A stretch of DNA of 64,000 bases from Bin52 sp965243345 (GCA_965243345.1 CBDEUR010000003.1:2914001-2978000); one strand, 5' to 3'; positions 50,073 to 59,438 are shown, counted from the stretch's first letter. The notes: a model not told the origin generated them from the letters alone. Numbers and translations: made by a program.

Positions 50073-51005
50073 ATGTGGCAGGTTGCTCAAGTCACCCGGC
50101 TGTTCTCGGGCGTGTCCGACACGGTCCGCGGCATGCTGTGGATGGCGCTGGCGGGGCTGATCTTCGCGTCCTTCATGGCGATCGTGCGTCATGTCGGGAC
50201 CACGATGAACCCGATCCAGGTCGCGTTCATGCGTTACTCCATCGGCCTCGCGTTCATGCTGCCGTTCTTCCTGAGCGTCACCCTCGCCGACCTTCGGAGC
50301 GCCCGGTTCGGACTGCACGCCACCCGCGGCGTCATGCACGCGCTCGGCGTGATGTGCTGGTTCTACGCCATGAGCCGCATTCCGATCGCCGAGGTGACCG
50401 CCATCGGGTTCACGGCCCCGGTGTTCGCGGTGATCGGTGCTGCCCTCTTCCTCGGCGAACAGGTGCGGATCCGCCGGATCCTCGCCGTCATCGCGGGGCT
50501 GTTCGGCGCCGTCGTGATCCTGAAGCCCGGGACCGGGAGCATGGACCCGGGCGTGCTCGCGATGCTGGTTGCCGCCCCGGTGTTCGCCGCCGCCGACCTG
50601 GTCTCGAAGGTCCTGACCCGGCGCGAGACGGGAGCCGCGGTGGTCGCCTATCTCTCGGTCTTCGTCACGCTCACCATCATGGGACCCGCACTCTGGGTCT
50701 GGCAGGCACCGACGCCGCAGGAATGGGGGCTGATGACACTGACCGCCGGACTGGCCACGCTCGGGCACCTGTGCATGGTCAGGGGCGTGAAGATCGCCGA
50801 GGTCTCGGCCCTGCAGCCGATCAAGTTCCTGCAGCTGTTCTGGGCGGCGCTGATCGGCTACCTGGTGTTCGCCGAGGTGCCGGAGGCCACCACCTGGATC
50901 GGCTCGGCCATCATCGTTGCCAGCGCCACCTACATCGCCCACCGCGAGGCCGTCGCCCGCAGGTCGGGCCGGACGCGGACGACTGCGACGCGCCGGTCGC
51001 CATGA
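50073..51005 (+). CDS. EamA/DMT family transporter
   Basis: A 310-residue inner-membrane protein with ten predicted helices in two EamA halves. The first opens MLWMALAGLIFASFMAIVRHVG (pieces), with IQVAFMRYSIGLAFMLPFF; the middle has PIAEVTAIGFTAPVFAVIGAALFLGE, the conserved drug/metabolite-transporter phrase, repeated in weaker form in half two as KIAEVSALQPIKFLQLFWAALIGYLVFAE. It exports or imports a small metabolite; the substrate is unknown. ATG 50073 lies only 56 bases from the divergent sulfurtransferase. It ends 17 bases before the ABC-ATPase end. Confidence 0.88.
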   Translation: MWQVAQVTRLFSGVSDTVRGMLWMALAGLIFASFMAIVRHVGTTMNPIQVAFMRYSIGLAFMLPFFLSVTLADLRSARFGLHATRGVMHALGVMCWFYAMSRIPIAEVTAIGFTAPVFAVIGAALFLGEQVRIRRILAVIAGLFGAVVILKPGTGSMDPGVLAMLVAAPVFAAADLVSKVLTRRETGAAVVAYLSVFVTLTIMGPALWVWQAPTPQEWGLMTLTAGLATLGHLCMVRGVKIAEVSALQPIKFLQLFWAALIGYLVFAEVPEATTWIGSAIIVASATYIAHREAVARRSGRTRTTATRRSP

Positions 51006-51022
51006 TCCGCCCTGACGGGCGG

Positions 51023-51994
51023 CTACCGCAGGTGGCAGGAGACCCAGTGACCGGGTGCGCGCTCGGACAGACGGGGCGTCTCCTCCCGGCACCGCTGCTC
51101 GGCATAGGGGCAGCGGGTGTGGAAGTGGCAGCCCGGCGGCGGGTTGATCGGACTCGGCACGTCGCCCTCGAGAATGACCTTGTTGCGCCGCACCTCCGGA
51201 TCGGGGATCGGGACCGCCGAGAGCAGGGCCTCGGTGTACGGGTGCAGCGGATTGGTAAACAGGGTCCTCTTGTCCGTGTGTTCCACGATGCGCCCGAGAT
51301 ACATCACTGCCACCCGCTGGCTGATGTGCTCGACAACCGCGAGGTCGTGGGCAATGAACAGGTAGGACAGTCCCAGATCCTGCTGCAGGTCCATGAGCAG
51401 GTTGATCACCTGGGCCTGGATCGACACGTCGAGCGCCGAGACCGGTTCGTCACCGACGATCAGGCGCGGGTTGAGCGCGAGTGCGCGGGCAATGCCGATG
51501 CGCTGCCTCTGGCCGCCGGAGAACTGGTGGGGCAGGCTCGACATCTGGGCCGCCCGCAGTCCGACACGCTCGAACAGGGTTGCGACCCGCTCGCGCAGCT
51601 CCTCGCCCCTGGCCACGCCGTGGACCATGAGCGGCTCGCCGACGATGTCGCCAGCCGTCATGCGCGGATTGAGTGACGAGAACGGATCCTGGAAGATGAT
51701 CTGCATGCGCTGGCGATGCTGACGCAGCTGCACCCGGTCCAGCTCGGTGATGTCGACACCGTCGACCTCGACCGTGCCCTCGGTCGGCTCCAGCAGCCGC
51801 AGCACTGTGCGGCCGACCGTCGACTTGCCGCAGCCGGACTCCCCGACCAGGCCCAGGGTCTCGCCCGGAGCGATCTCGAAGGTCACCCCGTCGACGGCGT
51901 AGACGTGGCCGACGGTTCGGGACAGGAGGCCCTTGCGGACGGGAAAGTGCTTCTTCAGGTCGGTCACCCTGAGCACCGGCGGCGTCGCGTTCAT
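51023..51994 (-). CDS. Oligopeptide/dipeptide ABC transporter ATP-binding protein (DppF-type)
   Basis: A 323-residue cytosolic ATPase. Walker A is GLVGESGCGKST, the Q-loop MQIIFQDPFSSLNPR (typical of the Opp/Dpp F subunit), the ABC signature FSGGQRQRIGIARAL, and Walker B RLIVGDEPVSALDVS. The C-terminal oligopeptide/dipeptide extension has NPPPGCHFHTRCPYAEQRC. It is the last gene of the importer operon SBP-B-C-D-F, and its ATG overlaps the previous stop by ATGA. Confidence 0.92.
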   Translation of the reverse strand: MNATPPVLRVTDLKKHFPVRKGLLSRTVGHVYAVDGVTFEIAPGETLGLVGESGCGKSTVGRTVLRLLEPTEGTVEVDGVDITELDRVQLRQHRQRMQIIFQDPFSSLNPRMTAGDIVGEPLMVHGVARGEELRERVATLFERVGLRAAQMSSLPHQFSGGQRQRIGIARALALNPRLIVGDEPVSALDVSIQAQVINLLMDLQQDLGLSYLFIAHDLAVVEHISQRVAVMYLGRIVEHTDKRTLFTNPLHPYTEALLSAVPIPDPEVRRNKVILEGDVPSPINPPPGCHFHTRCPYAEQRCREETPRLSERAPGHWVSCHLR

Positions 51995-53028
51995 GCGGCC
52001 CTCCCCTCGGCCGGGTGTTGCTCTCCGGTCCGCCAGCAGGCCACCCAGTGGCCGGCCCGGAACTCCTCGTACCGCGGCTCCTCCTGCCGGCAGCGATCCT
52101 CCGCGAGCGGGCAGCGCGGCGCGAAGGCGCAACCCTGCGGCAGGTCATGCAGCGGCGGGACGATGCCGTCGATCTCGTTGAGACGTTCCGCTTCCTCCTC
52201 GTGTCCGCTCATGATCGCAAGCCGCGGCACCGATTCCAGCAATCCCCGCGTGTAGGGATGCTGCGGGTCCCGGAACAAGGTCCGGACATCGGTCTCCTCG
52301 ACCTTCTTGCCGGCGTACATGACGATCACCCGGTGAGCGGTCTCGGCCACCACGCCGAGATCGTGCGTGATCAGGATCACAGCCGCGCCGACCTCCTGCT
52401 GCAACGAGACGATGAGATCGAGGATCTGGGCCTGGATGGTCACGTCAAGCGCCGTCGTCGGCTCGTCGGCGATCAGCACCTTGGGCGTACATGCAAGCGC
52501 CATGGCGATCATGGCGCGCTGGCGCATGCCGCCGGACAGCTGGTGCGGATACTCCCGGGCCCGCTGCTCGGGTTCCGGGATCCGGACCAGCCGGAGCATG
52601 TCGATCGCCCGGGCAAGCGCCTCCTTCTTCGAAAGCTGCTGGTGCAGCACCAGTGCCTCGCCGATCTGGGTTCCGATGGTCATCACCGGATTGAGCGATG
52701 TCATCGGCTCCTGGAAGATCATCGAGATGTCGTTGCCGCGCACGTCGCGCATTTCCTCTTCCGCAAGCGTGGTCAGATCGCGTCCGTCGAGGACCACCGT
52801 GCCGGAGATGATCCGGCCGGGCGGATCCGGCACCAGTCTCATCAGCGACAGCGCCGTCATGCTCTTGCCGCAGCCGGACTCACCGACAATGGCCAGTGTC
52901 TCGGCCTGTCCGACCTTGAAGGAGACCCCGTCGACCGCCTTCACCACGCCCTGGCGGGTGAAGAACCAGGTCCTGAGGTCATCGACGGAAAGCACGATGT
53001 TCCCGGCATCGCCTTCACTCGGTGTCAT
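51991..53028 (-). CDS. Oligopeptide/dipeptide ABC transporter ATP-binding protein (DppD-type)
   Basis: A 345-residue partner ATPase. Walker A is AIVGESGCGKSM, Q-loop ISMIFQEPMTSLNPVMTIG, signature LSGGMRQRAMIAMAL, Walker B KVLIADEPTTALDVT; the C-terminal DLPQGCAFAPRCPLAEDRC is the Opp/Dpp tail. The EPMTSLNP form marks the D subunit. ATG 53028 has GGAGG seven bases upstream; a further in-frame ATG at 53046 would touch the previous stop and lacks such a site. Confidence 0.92.
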   Translation of the reverse strand: MTPSEGDAGNIVLSVDDLRTWFFTRQGVVKAVDGVSFKVGQAETLAIVGESGCGKSMTALSLMRLVPDPPGRIISGTVVLDGRDLTTLAEEEMRDVRGNDISMIFQEPMTSLNPVMTIGTQIGEALVLHQQLSKKEALARAIDMLRLVRIPEPEQRAREYPHQLSGGMRQRAMIAMALACTPKVLIADEPTTALDVTIQAQILDLIVSLQQEVGAAVILITHDLGVVAETAHRVIVMYAGKKVEETDVRTLFRDPQHPYTRGLLESVPRLAIMSGHEEEAERLNEIDGIVPPLHDLPQGCAFAPRCPLAEDRCRQEEPRYEEFRAGHWVACWRTGEQHPAEGRAA

Positions 53029-53045
53029 CGCCGGTCCTCCGGACA

Positions 53046-53939
53046 TCAGCTTCGTTCACGCGGGTCGAGAATGTCGCGCAGCGCGTCGCCCATGAGGTTG
53101 GTTCCGAACACGGCTGCACTGATGGCGATACCGGGGAAGATCACCAGCCACGGGGCGACCCGGACGTACTCGGCCGCCGACTCCGAGAGCATGCGTCCCC
53201 ACGAGGGGTAGGGCTCGGGAACGCCCAGGCCGAGGAAGGACAGCGACGCCTCGGTCAGGATGGCCGAGCCGAGCTGGGCGGTCGCCAGCACGATCAGCGG
53301 CGCGATGGTGTTGGGCAGGACGTGCCGCACCGCGATCCGCCACTCGGTCATTCCCCCGGCCCGGGCCGCCTCGACGAAGGGCATTTCGCGCAGTGACAGG
53401 GTGTTCGACCTGACGACGCGGGCAACCTGGGGCACCAGCGGGATCGAGATCGCGAGAATTGTGTTCTCGAGTGACGGGCCAAGCGAGGCCGCCATCACCA
53501 GCGCCATCACCAGCAGCGGCAGCGCCTGCATGATGTCGATGATGCGCTGGGTGAGCAGGTCGAACCAGCCGAGCAGGTAGCCCGACATCAGTCCGATGAC
53601 CACCCCGATGCACCCGCCAAGCAGGGTCGAGCCGATCCCGACGGCAAGCGAGATGCGGGCCCCGTGAATGATGCGGCTCATCATGTCCCGGCCCATCATG
53701 TCGGCGCCGAACAGCATCGAGGCGTCCGGCGGCGCCAGCGACCGCCCGGCGTCGGTCTGCAACGGATCGTGCGGCGCCACCACGTCGGCGAAGACGGCGG
53801 CAAGGACGAAGACCACCACGATGGCGCCGCCCACGGCGCCGAGCGGGTAGCGGCGGGCGAGATGTAGCGCGCCTGACCACCAGCCCACGACATTGGCGCC
53901 GGCGCGGTCCAGTTCCCGACGATGATCGATTGCGGCCAT
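53046..53939 (-). CDS. Dipeptide-type ABC transporter permease (DppC-type)
   Basis: A 297-residue permease with an N-terminal cytoplasmic OppC tail, then a first helix LGAVGGAIVVVFVLAAVFADVVAPHDP and five more. LFGADMMGRDMMSRIIHGARISLAVG (pieces) is the conserved OppC phrase, and the EAA loop is FVEAARAGGMTEWRIAVRHVLPN. It pairs with the DppB-type protein to form the membrane channel. It starts nine bases after the permease B stop. Confidence 0.92.
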   Translation of the reverse strand: MAAIDHRRELDRAGANVVGWWSGALHLARRYPLGAVGGAIVVVFVLAAVFADVVAPHDPLQTDAGRSLAPPDASMLFGADMMGRDMMSRIIHGARISLAVGIGSTLLGGCIGVVIGLMSGYLLGWFDLLTQRIIDIMQALPLLVMALVMAASLGPSLENTILAISIPLVPQVARVVRSNTLSLREMPFVEAARAGGMTEWRIAVRHVLPNTIAPLIVLATAQLGSAILTEASLSFLGLGVPEPYPSWGRMLSESAAEYVRVAPWLVIFPGIAISAAVFGTNLMGDALRDILDPRERS

Positions 53940-53948
53940 GACGGTCTC

Positions 53949-54896
53949 CTAGTCGGCGTACTTGATGCGCGGGTCGAGAGCCGCATAGGCGAGGTCGGTG
54001 ATGAAGTTGATCACCACCACGATCACGGCGATGAACATCACCAGGTTCTGCACGATCGGGTAGTCGCGCATCAGGATCGCCTCGACCAGGAAATGCGCGA
54101 CACCGGGTATGTTGAAGACGGTCTCGGTGATGATCAGGCCACCGATCAGGAACGCCGCCTCGATACCGATGATGGTGGTGACCGGCAGGACGGCGTTCTT
54201 CAGGGCGTGGACGTAGTTGACCGAATTGTCGGGCGCCCCCTTGGCCTTCGCGGTCCTGATGTAGTCCTGGCGCAGCACCTCGAGCATGGAGGACCGGGTC
54301 AGGCGCATGATCAGGGCCGAGGCGCGGAACCCGACGGCGGCCGACGGCAGCAGGTACAGCGCCAGTTCGTCCCACAGCGATTCCGGCGTGTCGGTGTAGA
54401 TCGGGATGGCGCCGAACCAGGCCACGCAGGCCATCAGGATCAGCAGTGCCAGCCAGAACGACGGCAATGAAAGACCGCTCAGGCTGACCACCCGCAGGAC
54501 GTAGTCGAGTGCGGTGTTCTGCCGCACGGCGCTGATGACACCGAGTGGCAGGCCGAACAGAACAGAGAAGAACAGCGACAGCGCAGCGAGCTTGGCCGTG
54601 ATCGGGATCCGCGGGCCGATCTCGTCGATCGCCGGCATTTCCGAGACGTAGCTGAAGCCCAGGTCCCCGACCAGCAGCCCGGTGACCCAGTCGTAGTACT
54701 GGACCGGGATCGGCTGGTCGAGGCCCAGTTCGGCCTCGATGATCGCCTTTTCGGCCGGATCCACGAACCCGGCGGAGTCGAACATGATGTCCGCGATGTT
54801 GCCCGGAACCAACCGCAACAGCACGAAGATGACGATCGACATCCCGACCAGGGTCAGGATCATCAGCAGGAACCGTCGTATGAGATAGGTCGACAC
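53949..54896 (-). CDS. Dipeptide-type ABC transporter permease (DppB-type)
   Basis: A 315-residue permease. It begins STYLIRRFLLMILTLVGMSIVIFVLLRLVPG (pieces), the standard OppB start, continues with GLDQPIPVQYYDWVTGLLVGDLG and SLSGLSLPSFWLALLILMAC, and has the EAA loop YIRTAKAKGAPDNSVNYVHALKNA (pieces). The start is GTG 54896, with GGGAGG six bases upstream; the in-frame extension to 54959 is rejected. Upstream is a hairpin (55028-55059) that separates it from the binding-protein gene. Confidence 0.9.
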   Translation of the reverse strand: MSTYLIRRFLLMILTLVGMSIVIFVLLRLVPGNIADIMFDSAGFVDPAEKAIIEAELGLDQPIPVQYYDWVTGLLVGDLGFSYVSEMPAIDEIGPRIPITAKLAALSLFFSVLFGLPLGVISAVRQNTALDYVLRVVSLSGLSLPSFWLALLILMACVAWFGAIPIYTDTPESLWDELALYLLPSAAVGFRASALIMRLTRSSMLEVLRQDYIRTAKAKGAPDNSVNYVHALKNAVLPVTTIIGIEAAFLIGGLIITETVFNIPGVAHFLVEAILMRDYPIVQNLVMFIAVIVVVINFITDLAYAALDPRIKYAD

Positions 54897-55027
54897 GCGC
54901 CGCCTCCCTGCTCCCCGGCGGGAAGGTCCCCCGGAACGGACATTCCGCGCGCGGGGCATCCCTGCGGGAATCCCCGGAGCCGGACGTCGCCCGTCGTCAG
55001 GAGACCCCGTGCCGGAACAACGGACAG

Positions 55028-55059
55028 CCGGGCTCCCCGGAACAGGCCGGGGAGCCCGG
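55028..55059. terminator. Perfect 13-bp hairpin between the binding-protein and permease genes
   Basis: CCGGGCTCCCCGG (55028-55040), loop AACAGG, then the exact complement (55047-55059). It begins 17 bases after the binding-protein stop. No T run follows on the minus strand, so it is more likely to slow decay of the upstream mRNA and reduce read-through than to end all transcription; this gives the usual excess of binding protein over permease. Confidence 0.55.
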
Positions 55060-55075
55060 AGCCCGGGTCATGCCG

Positions 55076-56680
55076 TCAGCTGTCGAGCCAGACGTCTTCC
55101 AGACGCCAGCCGTTGTAGATGCTGTTGGTCATCATGGTGAAGCCCTTGACATGGGGCTGCCAGCACGTGGCGGCGACATTGTTGAAGATGATCGGGCGTG
55201 CCGCATCTTCCTGCAGCCGCTTGTCGATCTCCCACACCAGCTCCATCCGGTCCGGACCGTTGTCCATCATCGACTGCTTCTCGAACAGGTCCATCATTTC
55301 CTGCTTGCAGTAGCCGGTGTAGTTGCGCTGCGACCCGCACGCGTAGTTCTCGTAGAACATGGCGTCGGGATCATCGACACCGATGCCGGTCAGGTTGAGA
55401 CCGACCTGGTAGTCCTTGCGCGCGACCTTGGCGTGCCAGTTGCTGGTCTCCACGGTCTCGAGCTCGCCGTCGATGTAGATCTCCTTGAGATGGTCGATCA
55501 GGATGACGGCGGGATCCCGGTAGACGGCGATGTTGCGGGTCGCCACCTTGACCTGGAGCCGGTTGTCGGGCCCGTAGCCGAGGCCCTCCATGATCTTGCG
55601 GGCCTCTTCGCGGTTGGCGGCCACGTCGGGACTGTAGCCGGCGACGGTCTTCAGCACCTCGGGAGGCATGCCCCACACCCCGCCCGGAGGCGGCAGCAGC
55701 GATCCGCTCTTGATGGTCTCGCCGTGTCCGAGGATCTGGATGAAGGCGTCCCGGTCGATGGTGAGCACCATCGCCTTGCGGATGTCGGCGCTGTCAAACG
55801 GCGGGCTGTCCTGGTTGACGATCAGGTTGGTCGACACGTTGACCGGGCCCTTGTGGCAGACGACATGCGGAGCCTGCTCCTTCACGTCCTTGAGCAGCGG
55901 CACCGTGACGTCGCTGTTGAAGGTCATGTCGAACTTGCCGGCGACGAAGGCCAGGACACGGGTCGAGCGGCTCTTGATGATGGTCCACTCGTGGCCGTCG
56001 AGGTAGGGACGGCCTTCCTTCCAGTAGTTCTCGTTGCGGGCGAACTTCACGTGCTCGTTCTGCTTGAGCTCGACAAACTTGAACGGGCCGGTTCCGATCG
56101 GGTGCGTGCGCATCTTCTTGGGAGGCACGTGGCACGGATAGACCGGCGAGTACCCTCCGGCAAGCAGGGAGAGGAACGCGGGCTGGCGCCGCTTGAGCGT
56201 GAAGGTGACCTCGTGATCGCTATTGGCAGTCACGCTCTCGAGGTTCTTGTACCAGGACTTGCGCGGGTTCTTGCGAAGCCGGGCCTTGGCCGTTCCAAGA
56301 ACCAGGTTCCAGGTGCAGACGACGTCCTTCGCGGTAAACGGCTTGCCGTCGTGGAAGGTCACGCCCTCGCGCAGCTTGAAGGTGAGCGCCGTGCCCGCGT
56401 CGTTCCAGCTCCATTCCGTCGCCAGGTCCGGGACGATGGTATCGGCGCTGTTGGTCGGTGCCGACTGGTCGTACATCACCAGGTTGTTGAAGACCCCCAT
56501 GTAGGGCGACACCGTCGAGTTCGTCGCCTCTTCGTGGATCGATCCGCTGGGCGGTGTTCCCCGGTGATAGAACTTGAGCACGCCACCCTGTTTCTGGGCC
56601 TCGGCGACGCCGGCGGCAAGCCCGGTCCCGAGCAGCACCAGGGTGGCACCTGCCACGAGTGTGCTGAATGTAGGTTTCAT
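55076..56680 (-). CDS. ABC transporter substrate-binding protein, family 5 (DppA/OppA-like)
   Basis: A 534-residue periplasmic binding protein with a signal peptide (residues 1-28, MKPTFSTLVAGATLVLLG..., cleavage after AEA). Family 5 features are FNNLVMYDQS, PDLATEWSWNDAGTALTFKLREGVTFHDGKPFTAKDV (pieces, near 85-122) and the late VWEIDKRLQEDAARPIIFNN. It binds a peptide or other small ligand for the four-gene ABC machinery downstream. ATG 56680 has GGAGAGAGAG before it. Upstream lie the HAD phosphatase and hydantoinase genes on the same strand, so the ligand may be a peptide, hydantoin or acyl-amino acid; this is inference. Confidence 0.9.
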   Translation of the reverse strand: MKPTFSTLVAGATLVLLGTGLAAGVAEAQKQGGVLKFYHRGTPPSGSIHEEATNSTVSPYMGVFNNLVMYDQSAPTNSADTIVPDLATEWSWNDAGTALTFKLREGVTFHDGKPFTAKDVVCTWNLVLGTAKARLRKNPRKSWYKNLESVTANSDHEVTFTLKRRQPAFLSLLAGGYSPVYPCHVPPKKMRTHPIGTGPFKFVELKQNEHVKFARNENYWKEGRPYLDGHEWTIIKSRSTRVLAFVAGKFDMTFNSDVTVPLLKDVKEQAPHVVCHKGPVNVSTNLIVNQDSPPFDSADIRKAMVLTIDRDAFIQILGHGETIKSGSLLPPPGGVWGMPPEVLKTVAGYSPDVAANREEARKIMEGLGYGPDNRLQVKVATRNIAVYRDPAVILIDHLKEIYIDGELETVETSNWHAKVARKDYQVGLNLTGIGVDDPDAMFYENYACGSQRNYTGYCKQEMMDLFEKQSMMDNGPDRMELVWEIDKRLQEDAARPIIFNNVAATCWQPHVKGFTMMTNSIYNGWRLEDVWLDS

Positions 56681-56808
56681 CTGTACTCTCTCTCCTCTCC
56701 CACTTCTTTCAGGCCCAACCCCGCCGGGCGGCGGGATCGCCCGGGCGCACCCTAATCAGGTTTCCGGTCGCGCAACAGGCCATGCCCGGGGTTCGCACCC
56801 ATCTTCAT

Positions 56809-56818
56809 CACATATGTG
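56809..56818. repeat. Perfect palindrome CACATATGTG upstream of the importer operon
   Basis: The ten-base palindrome lies just beyond the HAD phosphatase stop and 129 bases before the binding-protein ATG. It is one of the most AT-rich spots in the region and could be a protein-binding site for the importer operon. A weak TTGCGC box and TAGGGT lie between it and the gene. Confidence 0.25.
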
Positions 56819-56819
56819 T

Positions 56820-57353
56820 TCAAATCGCCCGGGCAGGGCCGGAACCGGCCAGGATGTTGCGGATGCGATCGTGCAGGTTGCCGCCCGCAAACGGGTATCC
56901 GCGGATCCCGGCCGCCGCCGCCGCCGCCATGTCGCTCGCCCTGTCGCCGACCATGAACGAGCGGGACAGGTCGACCGGCCAGCAGTCCGCGAGGTCGAGC
57001 AGCATGCCCGGCGCCGGCTTGCGCCAGTGCGCGCGGTCGCGGTACCGGCCGTCGTCGAAGTCAGGGTGATACGGGCTGTAGCGAAAGTCGTCGATCCGGG
57101 CGCCGTGCCGCGCCATCTCCCTGTTCATCCACTCGTGCAGCCGTTCGACGTCCCCGCACCCGTAGAGCCCGCGGGCAATGCCGGCCTGGTTGGTGACCAC
57201 CAGGACCAGGTAGCCGTTCTCGTTCAGCAGCCGCACCGCATCGAACGCACCGGCGACCCAGCGGACCTGGTCCGGGCGGCTGACGAATCCCACGTCCAGG
57301 TTGAGCACGCCGTCGCGGTCAAGGAACGCTGCCGGTTTCGCTGCTCGCGGCAT
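56820..57353 (-). CDS. HAD-family phosphatase, GmhB/HisB-like
   Basis: A 177-residue HAD phosphatase. The nucleophile region is AFLDRDGVLNLD (Asp12, Asp14), then VLVVTNQAGIARGLYG, a lysine in HWRKPAPGMLLDL and the acidic MVGDRASDMAAA. The text resembles D-glycero-D-manno-heptose 1,7-bisphosphate phosphatase, but the cysteine zinc loop of GmhB is missing: the region reads YSPYHPDFDDGRYRDRAHWRKP (pieces) with no cysteine. Its start is three bases after the hydantoinase A stop, so it belongs to that operon. The substrate is therefore open. Confidence 0.83.
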   Translation of the reverse strand: MPRAAKPAAFLDRDGVLNLDVGFVSRPDQVRWVAGAFDAVRLLNENGYLVLVVTNQAGIARGLYGCGDVERLHEWMNREMARHGARIDDFRYSPYHPDFDDGRYRDRAHWRKPAPGMLLDLADCWPVDLSRSFMVGDRASDMAAAAAAGIRGYPFAGGNLHDRIRNILAGSGPARAI

Positions 57354-57356
57354 CGC

Positions 57357-59438
57357 TCACAGACTGACCACGATGTTGCCGAACCGGTCCCGCTCGCACC
57401 GGGCTCCTGGCGGCACCAGGCAGGTCGCATCGTACTCCTCGATGATGACCGGTCCCTCGCGCGGTGTCGAAAGGTCGGCGCGGCGCAGGACCGGGGTTTC
57501 GAGCCACCCGGCATCGCGCCCGAAATACGCGCGGCGCGCCGCCACGGTTCCGTCCATCTCCGCCAGCAGGAGACGCTCGGGCACCCGGTTGGCCTCGGAC
57601 AGTCCCCGGCCCACCACCGCGATGTTGACCAGTTCGACCGGTTCCTCCGGCCCGGCCCTGTGGCCGTAGACGGTCTCGTGCTCCTGGCCGAACCGCTCGG
57701 CAAGTTCCGTGAGCTTGCCGCGGTCCAGCACCCCGTCGGGCGCCGGCACCGAGAGTTCGTAGATCTGGCCCTTGTAGTGAAGGCTGGCCGAACGCTCGAT
57801 CACCGCCGACGGGCCGGAAAACCCCTCCTGCCCGAGTTCCTCGCCCGCCTCCCGCGCCAGCGCGTCCCACGCCCGGGTGAGTTCCGCCGGGTCGGCGTCG
57901 GACAGCAGGCACCGGAAGGTCCGGGAATGGTGGTGCTCGACGTCGGCGTACAGCAGGCCGAAGGAGGAAAACAGTCCCGGGGCCGGCGGCACCACCACGC
58001 GGGAAATCCCGATGGCCCGGGCCATGCCGGCCGCGAACATCGGCCCGTTGCCGCCGAAGGCGAACAGCACGTAGTTCCGTGGATCGCGGCCGCGTTCGGT
58101 CGAGACCGCCTTGATCGCCCGGATCATGTTCGACGCCGCGATCAGGTGGGCGCCGTGCGCCGCGACCTCGAGCGGCAACCCGAGCGGGCGCGCGATCTTC
58201 TCCTCGAGCACCTGCGCCGCCCGGTCACGGTCGATCCGCAGGGCGCCGCCGACCAGGTGCTCCGGGTTAAGGTACCCGAGCACCAGGTTGGCGTCGGTGA
58301 TCGTCGGCTCCTCGCCGCCGATGCCGTAGCACACGGGCCCCGGCTGGGCGCCGGCGCTGTGTGGACCGGCCAGGAGCGAACCGCCGGGATCGATGGTCAG
58401 GATCGAACCGCCCCCGGCACCGACCTCGGCCAGGTCGATGGCCGGCACTTTCAGCGCGTACCCGGCACCGGTGAGCAGCCGGGAGCCGTGGATGATCCCG
58501 CCCCCGACCTGCATGTCGAGCGCGCGGGTGACCTCACCGCGGGTGATCATCGAGGTCTTCGCCGTCGTGCCCCCCATGTCGAAGGCGATGACGTTCTCGA
58601 TCCCGTGCGCGCGCGCGATCGCCTGGCTTCCGATCACGCCCCCGGCCGGACCGGACTCGATGATGTGCATCGGCAACCTGGCCGCGGCGGCCGAGGTGGT
58701 CAGTCCGCCGTTGGACTGCATGAGGTAGAGCGACGCGGCAACGCCGCCGGCGTCGAGTCCGGCGCGCAGCGCCGCAAGGTAGGTGCTCACGACCGGCAGG
58801 ACGTAGGCATTGATCACGGTGGTCGAGGTGCGCTCGTATTCCTTCATTTCCGGCAGCACGTCGGCGCTGATGCACAGCGGCAGATCGGGGGCCATGGCAC
58901 GGATCACCCCGGCAATCGCCTGCTCGTGCGCCGGGTTGGCATAGGCATTGATCAGGCACACCGCGATTGCCTCGACACCCTGTTCGAGCAGGATGCCGAC
59001 CTCGCGGGCGATCTCGTCCGGGTCCGGTGCCCGTTCGACCACGCCGTCGGCGTTGATGCGCTCGTCCACGGTGCGACGCAGGTAGCGCTCGACCAGCGGC
59101 GGCGGCTTTTCCCATGCCAGGTCGTACAGCTTCGGCATGCGCAGGGTGCGGATCTCGAGCACGTCGCGGAACCCTCGCGAGGTGATCAGGCCGACCCGCG
59201 CTCCCTTGAGCTCGAGGATGGCATTCGACGCCACGGTGGTGCCGTGGCGGATCTCGCGGATGTCGCCCGGCTCGAGGCCCGAAGCCTCGAACAGCTCGGC
59301 CAGCCCCTCGACGATGGCCCGTGCGTAGTTGTCGACGCTCGAGGACACCTTGCGGGTCAGCACCGTGCCGTCGGCGTCGAGCAGCACGATGTCGGTGAAG
59401 GTACCCCCGATGTCGATCCCGACCCGAAACCGGCTCAT
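57357..59438 (-). CDS. hyuA: Hydantoinase/oxoprolinase, A subunit
   Basis: A 693-residue ATP-dependent subunit of the 5-oxoprolinase/N-methylhydantoinase family, which opens cyclic amides. It has an actin-like ATPase fold: RVGIDIGGTFTDIVLLDADG near 5-24, IRHGTTVASNAILELKGARVGLITSRGFRDVL (pieces) near 80-110, MHIIESGPAGGVIGSQ, IAFDMGGTTAKTSMI near 290, EVGAGGGSILTIDPGGSL, and NYVLFAFGGNGPMFA. Hydantoin, oxoproline, caprolactam or acetophenone-type substrates are possible. Its ATG overlaps the B subunit stop by ATGA. Confidence 0.92.
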   Translation of the reverse strand: MSRFRVGIDIGGTFTDIVLLDADGTVLTRKVSSSVDNYARAIVEGLAELFEASGLEPGDIREIRHGTTVASNAILELKGARVGLITSRGFRDVLEIRTLRMPKLYDLAWEKPPPLVERYLRRTVDERINADGVVERAPDPDEIAREVGILLEQGVEAIAVCLINAYANPAHEQAIAGVIRAMAPDLPLCISADVLPEMKEYERTSTTVINAYVLPVVSTYLAALRAGLDAGGVAASLYLMQSNGGLTTSAAAARLPMHIIESGPAGGVIGSQAIARAHGIENVIAFDMGGTTAKTSMITRGEVTRALDMQVGGGIIHGSRLLTGAGYALKVPAIDLAEVGAGGGSILTIDPGGSLLAGPHSAGAQPGPVCYGIGGEEPTITDANLVLGYLNPEHLVGGALRIDRDRAAQVLEEKIARPLGLPLEVAAHGAHLIAASNMIRAIKAVSTERGRDPRNYVLFAFGGNGPMFAAGMARAIGISRVVVPPAPGLFSSFGLLYADVEHHHSRTFRCLLSDADPAELTRAWDALAREAGEELGQEGFSGPSAVIERSASLHYKGQIYELSVPAPDGVLDRGKLTELAERFGQEHETVYGHRAGPEEPVELVNIAVVGRGLSEANRVPERLLLAEMDGTVAARRAYFGRDAGWLETPVLRRADLSTPREGPVIIEEYDATCLVPPGARCERDRFGNIVVSL

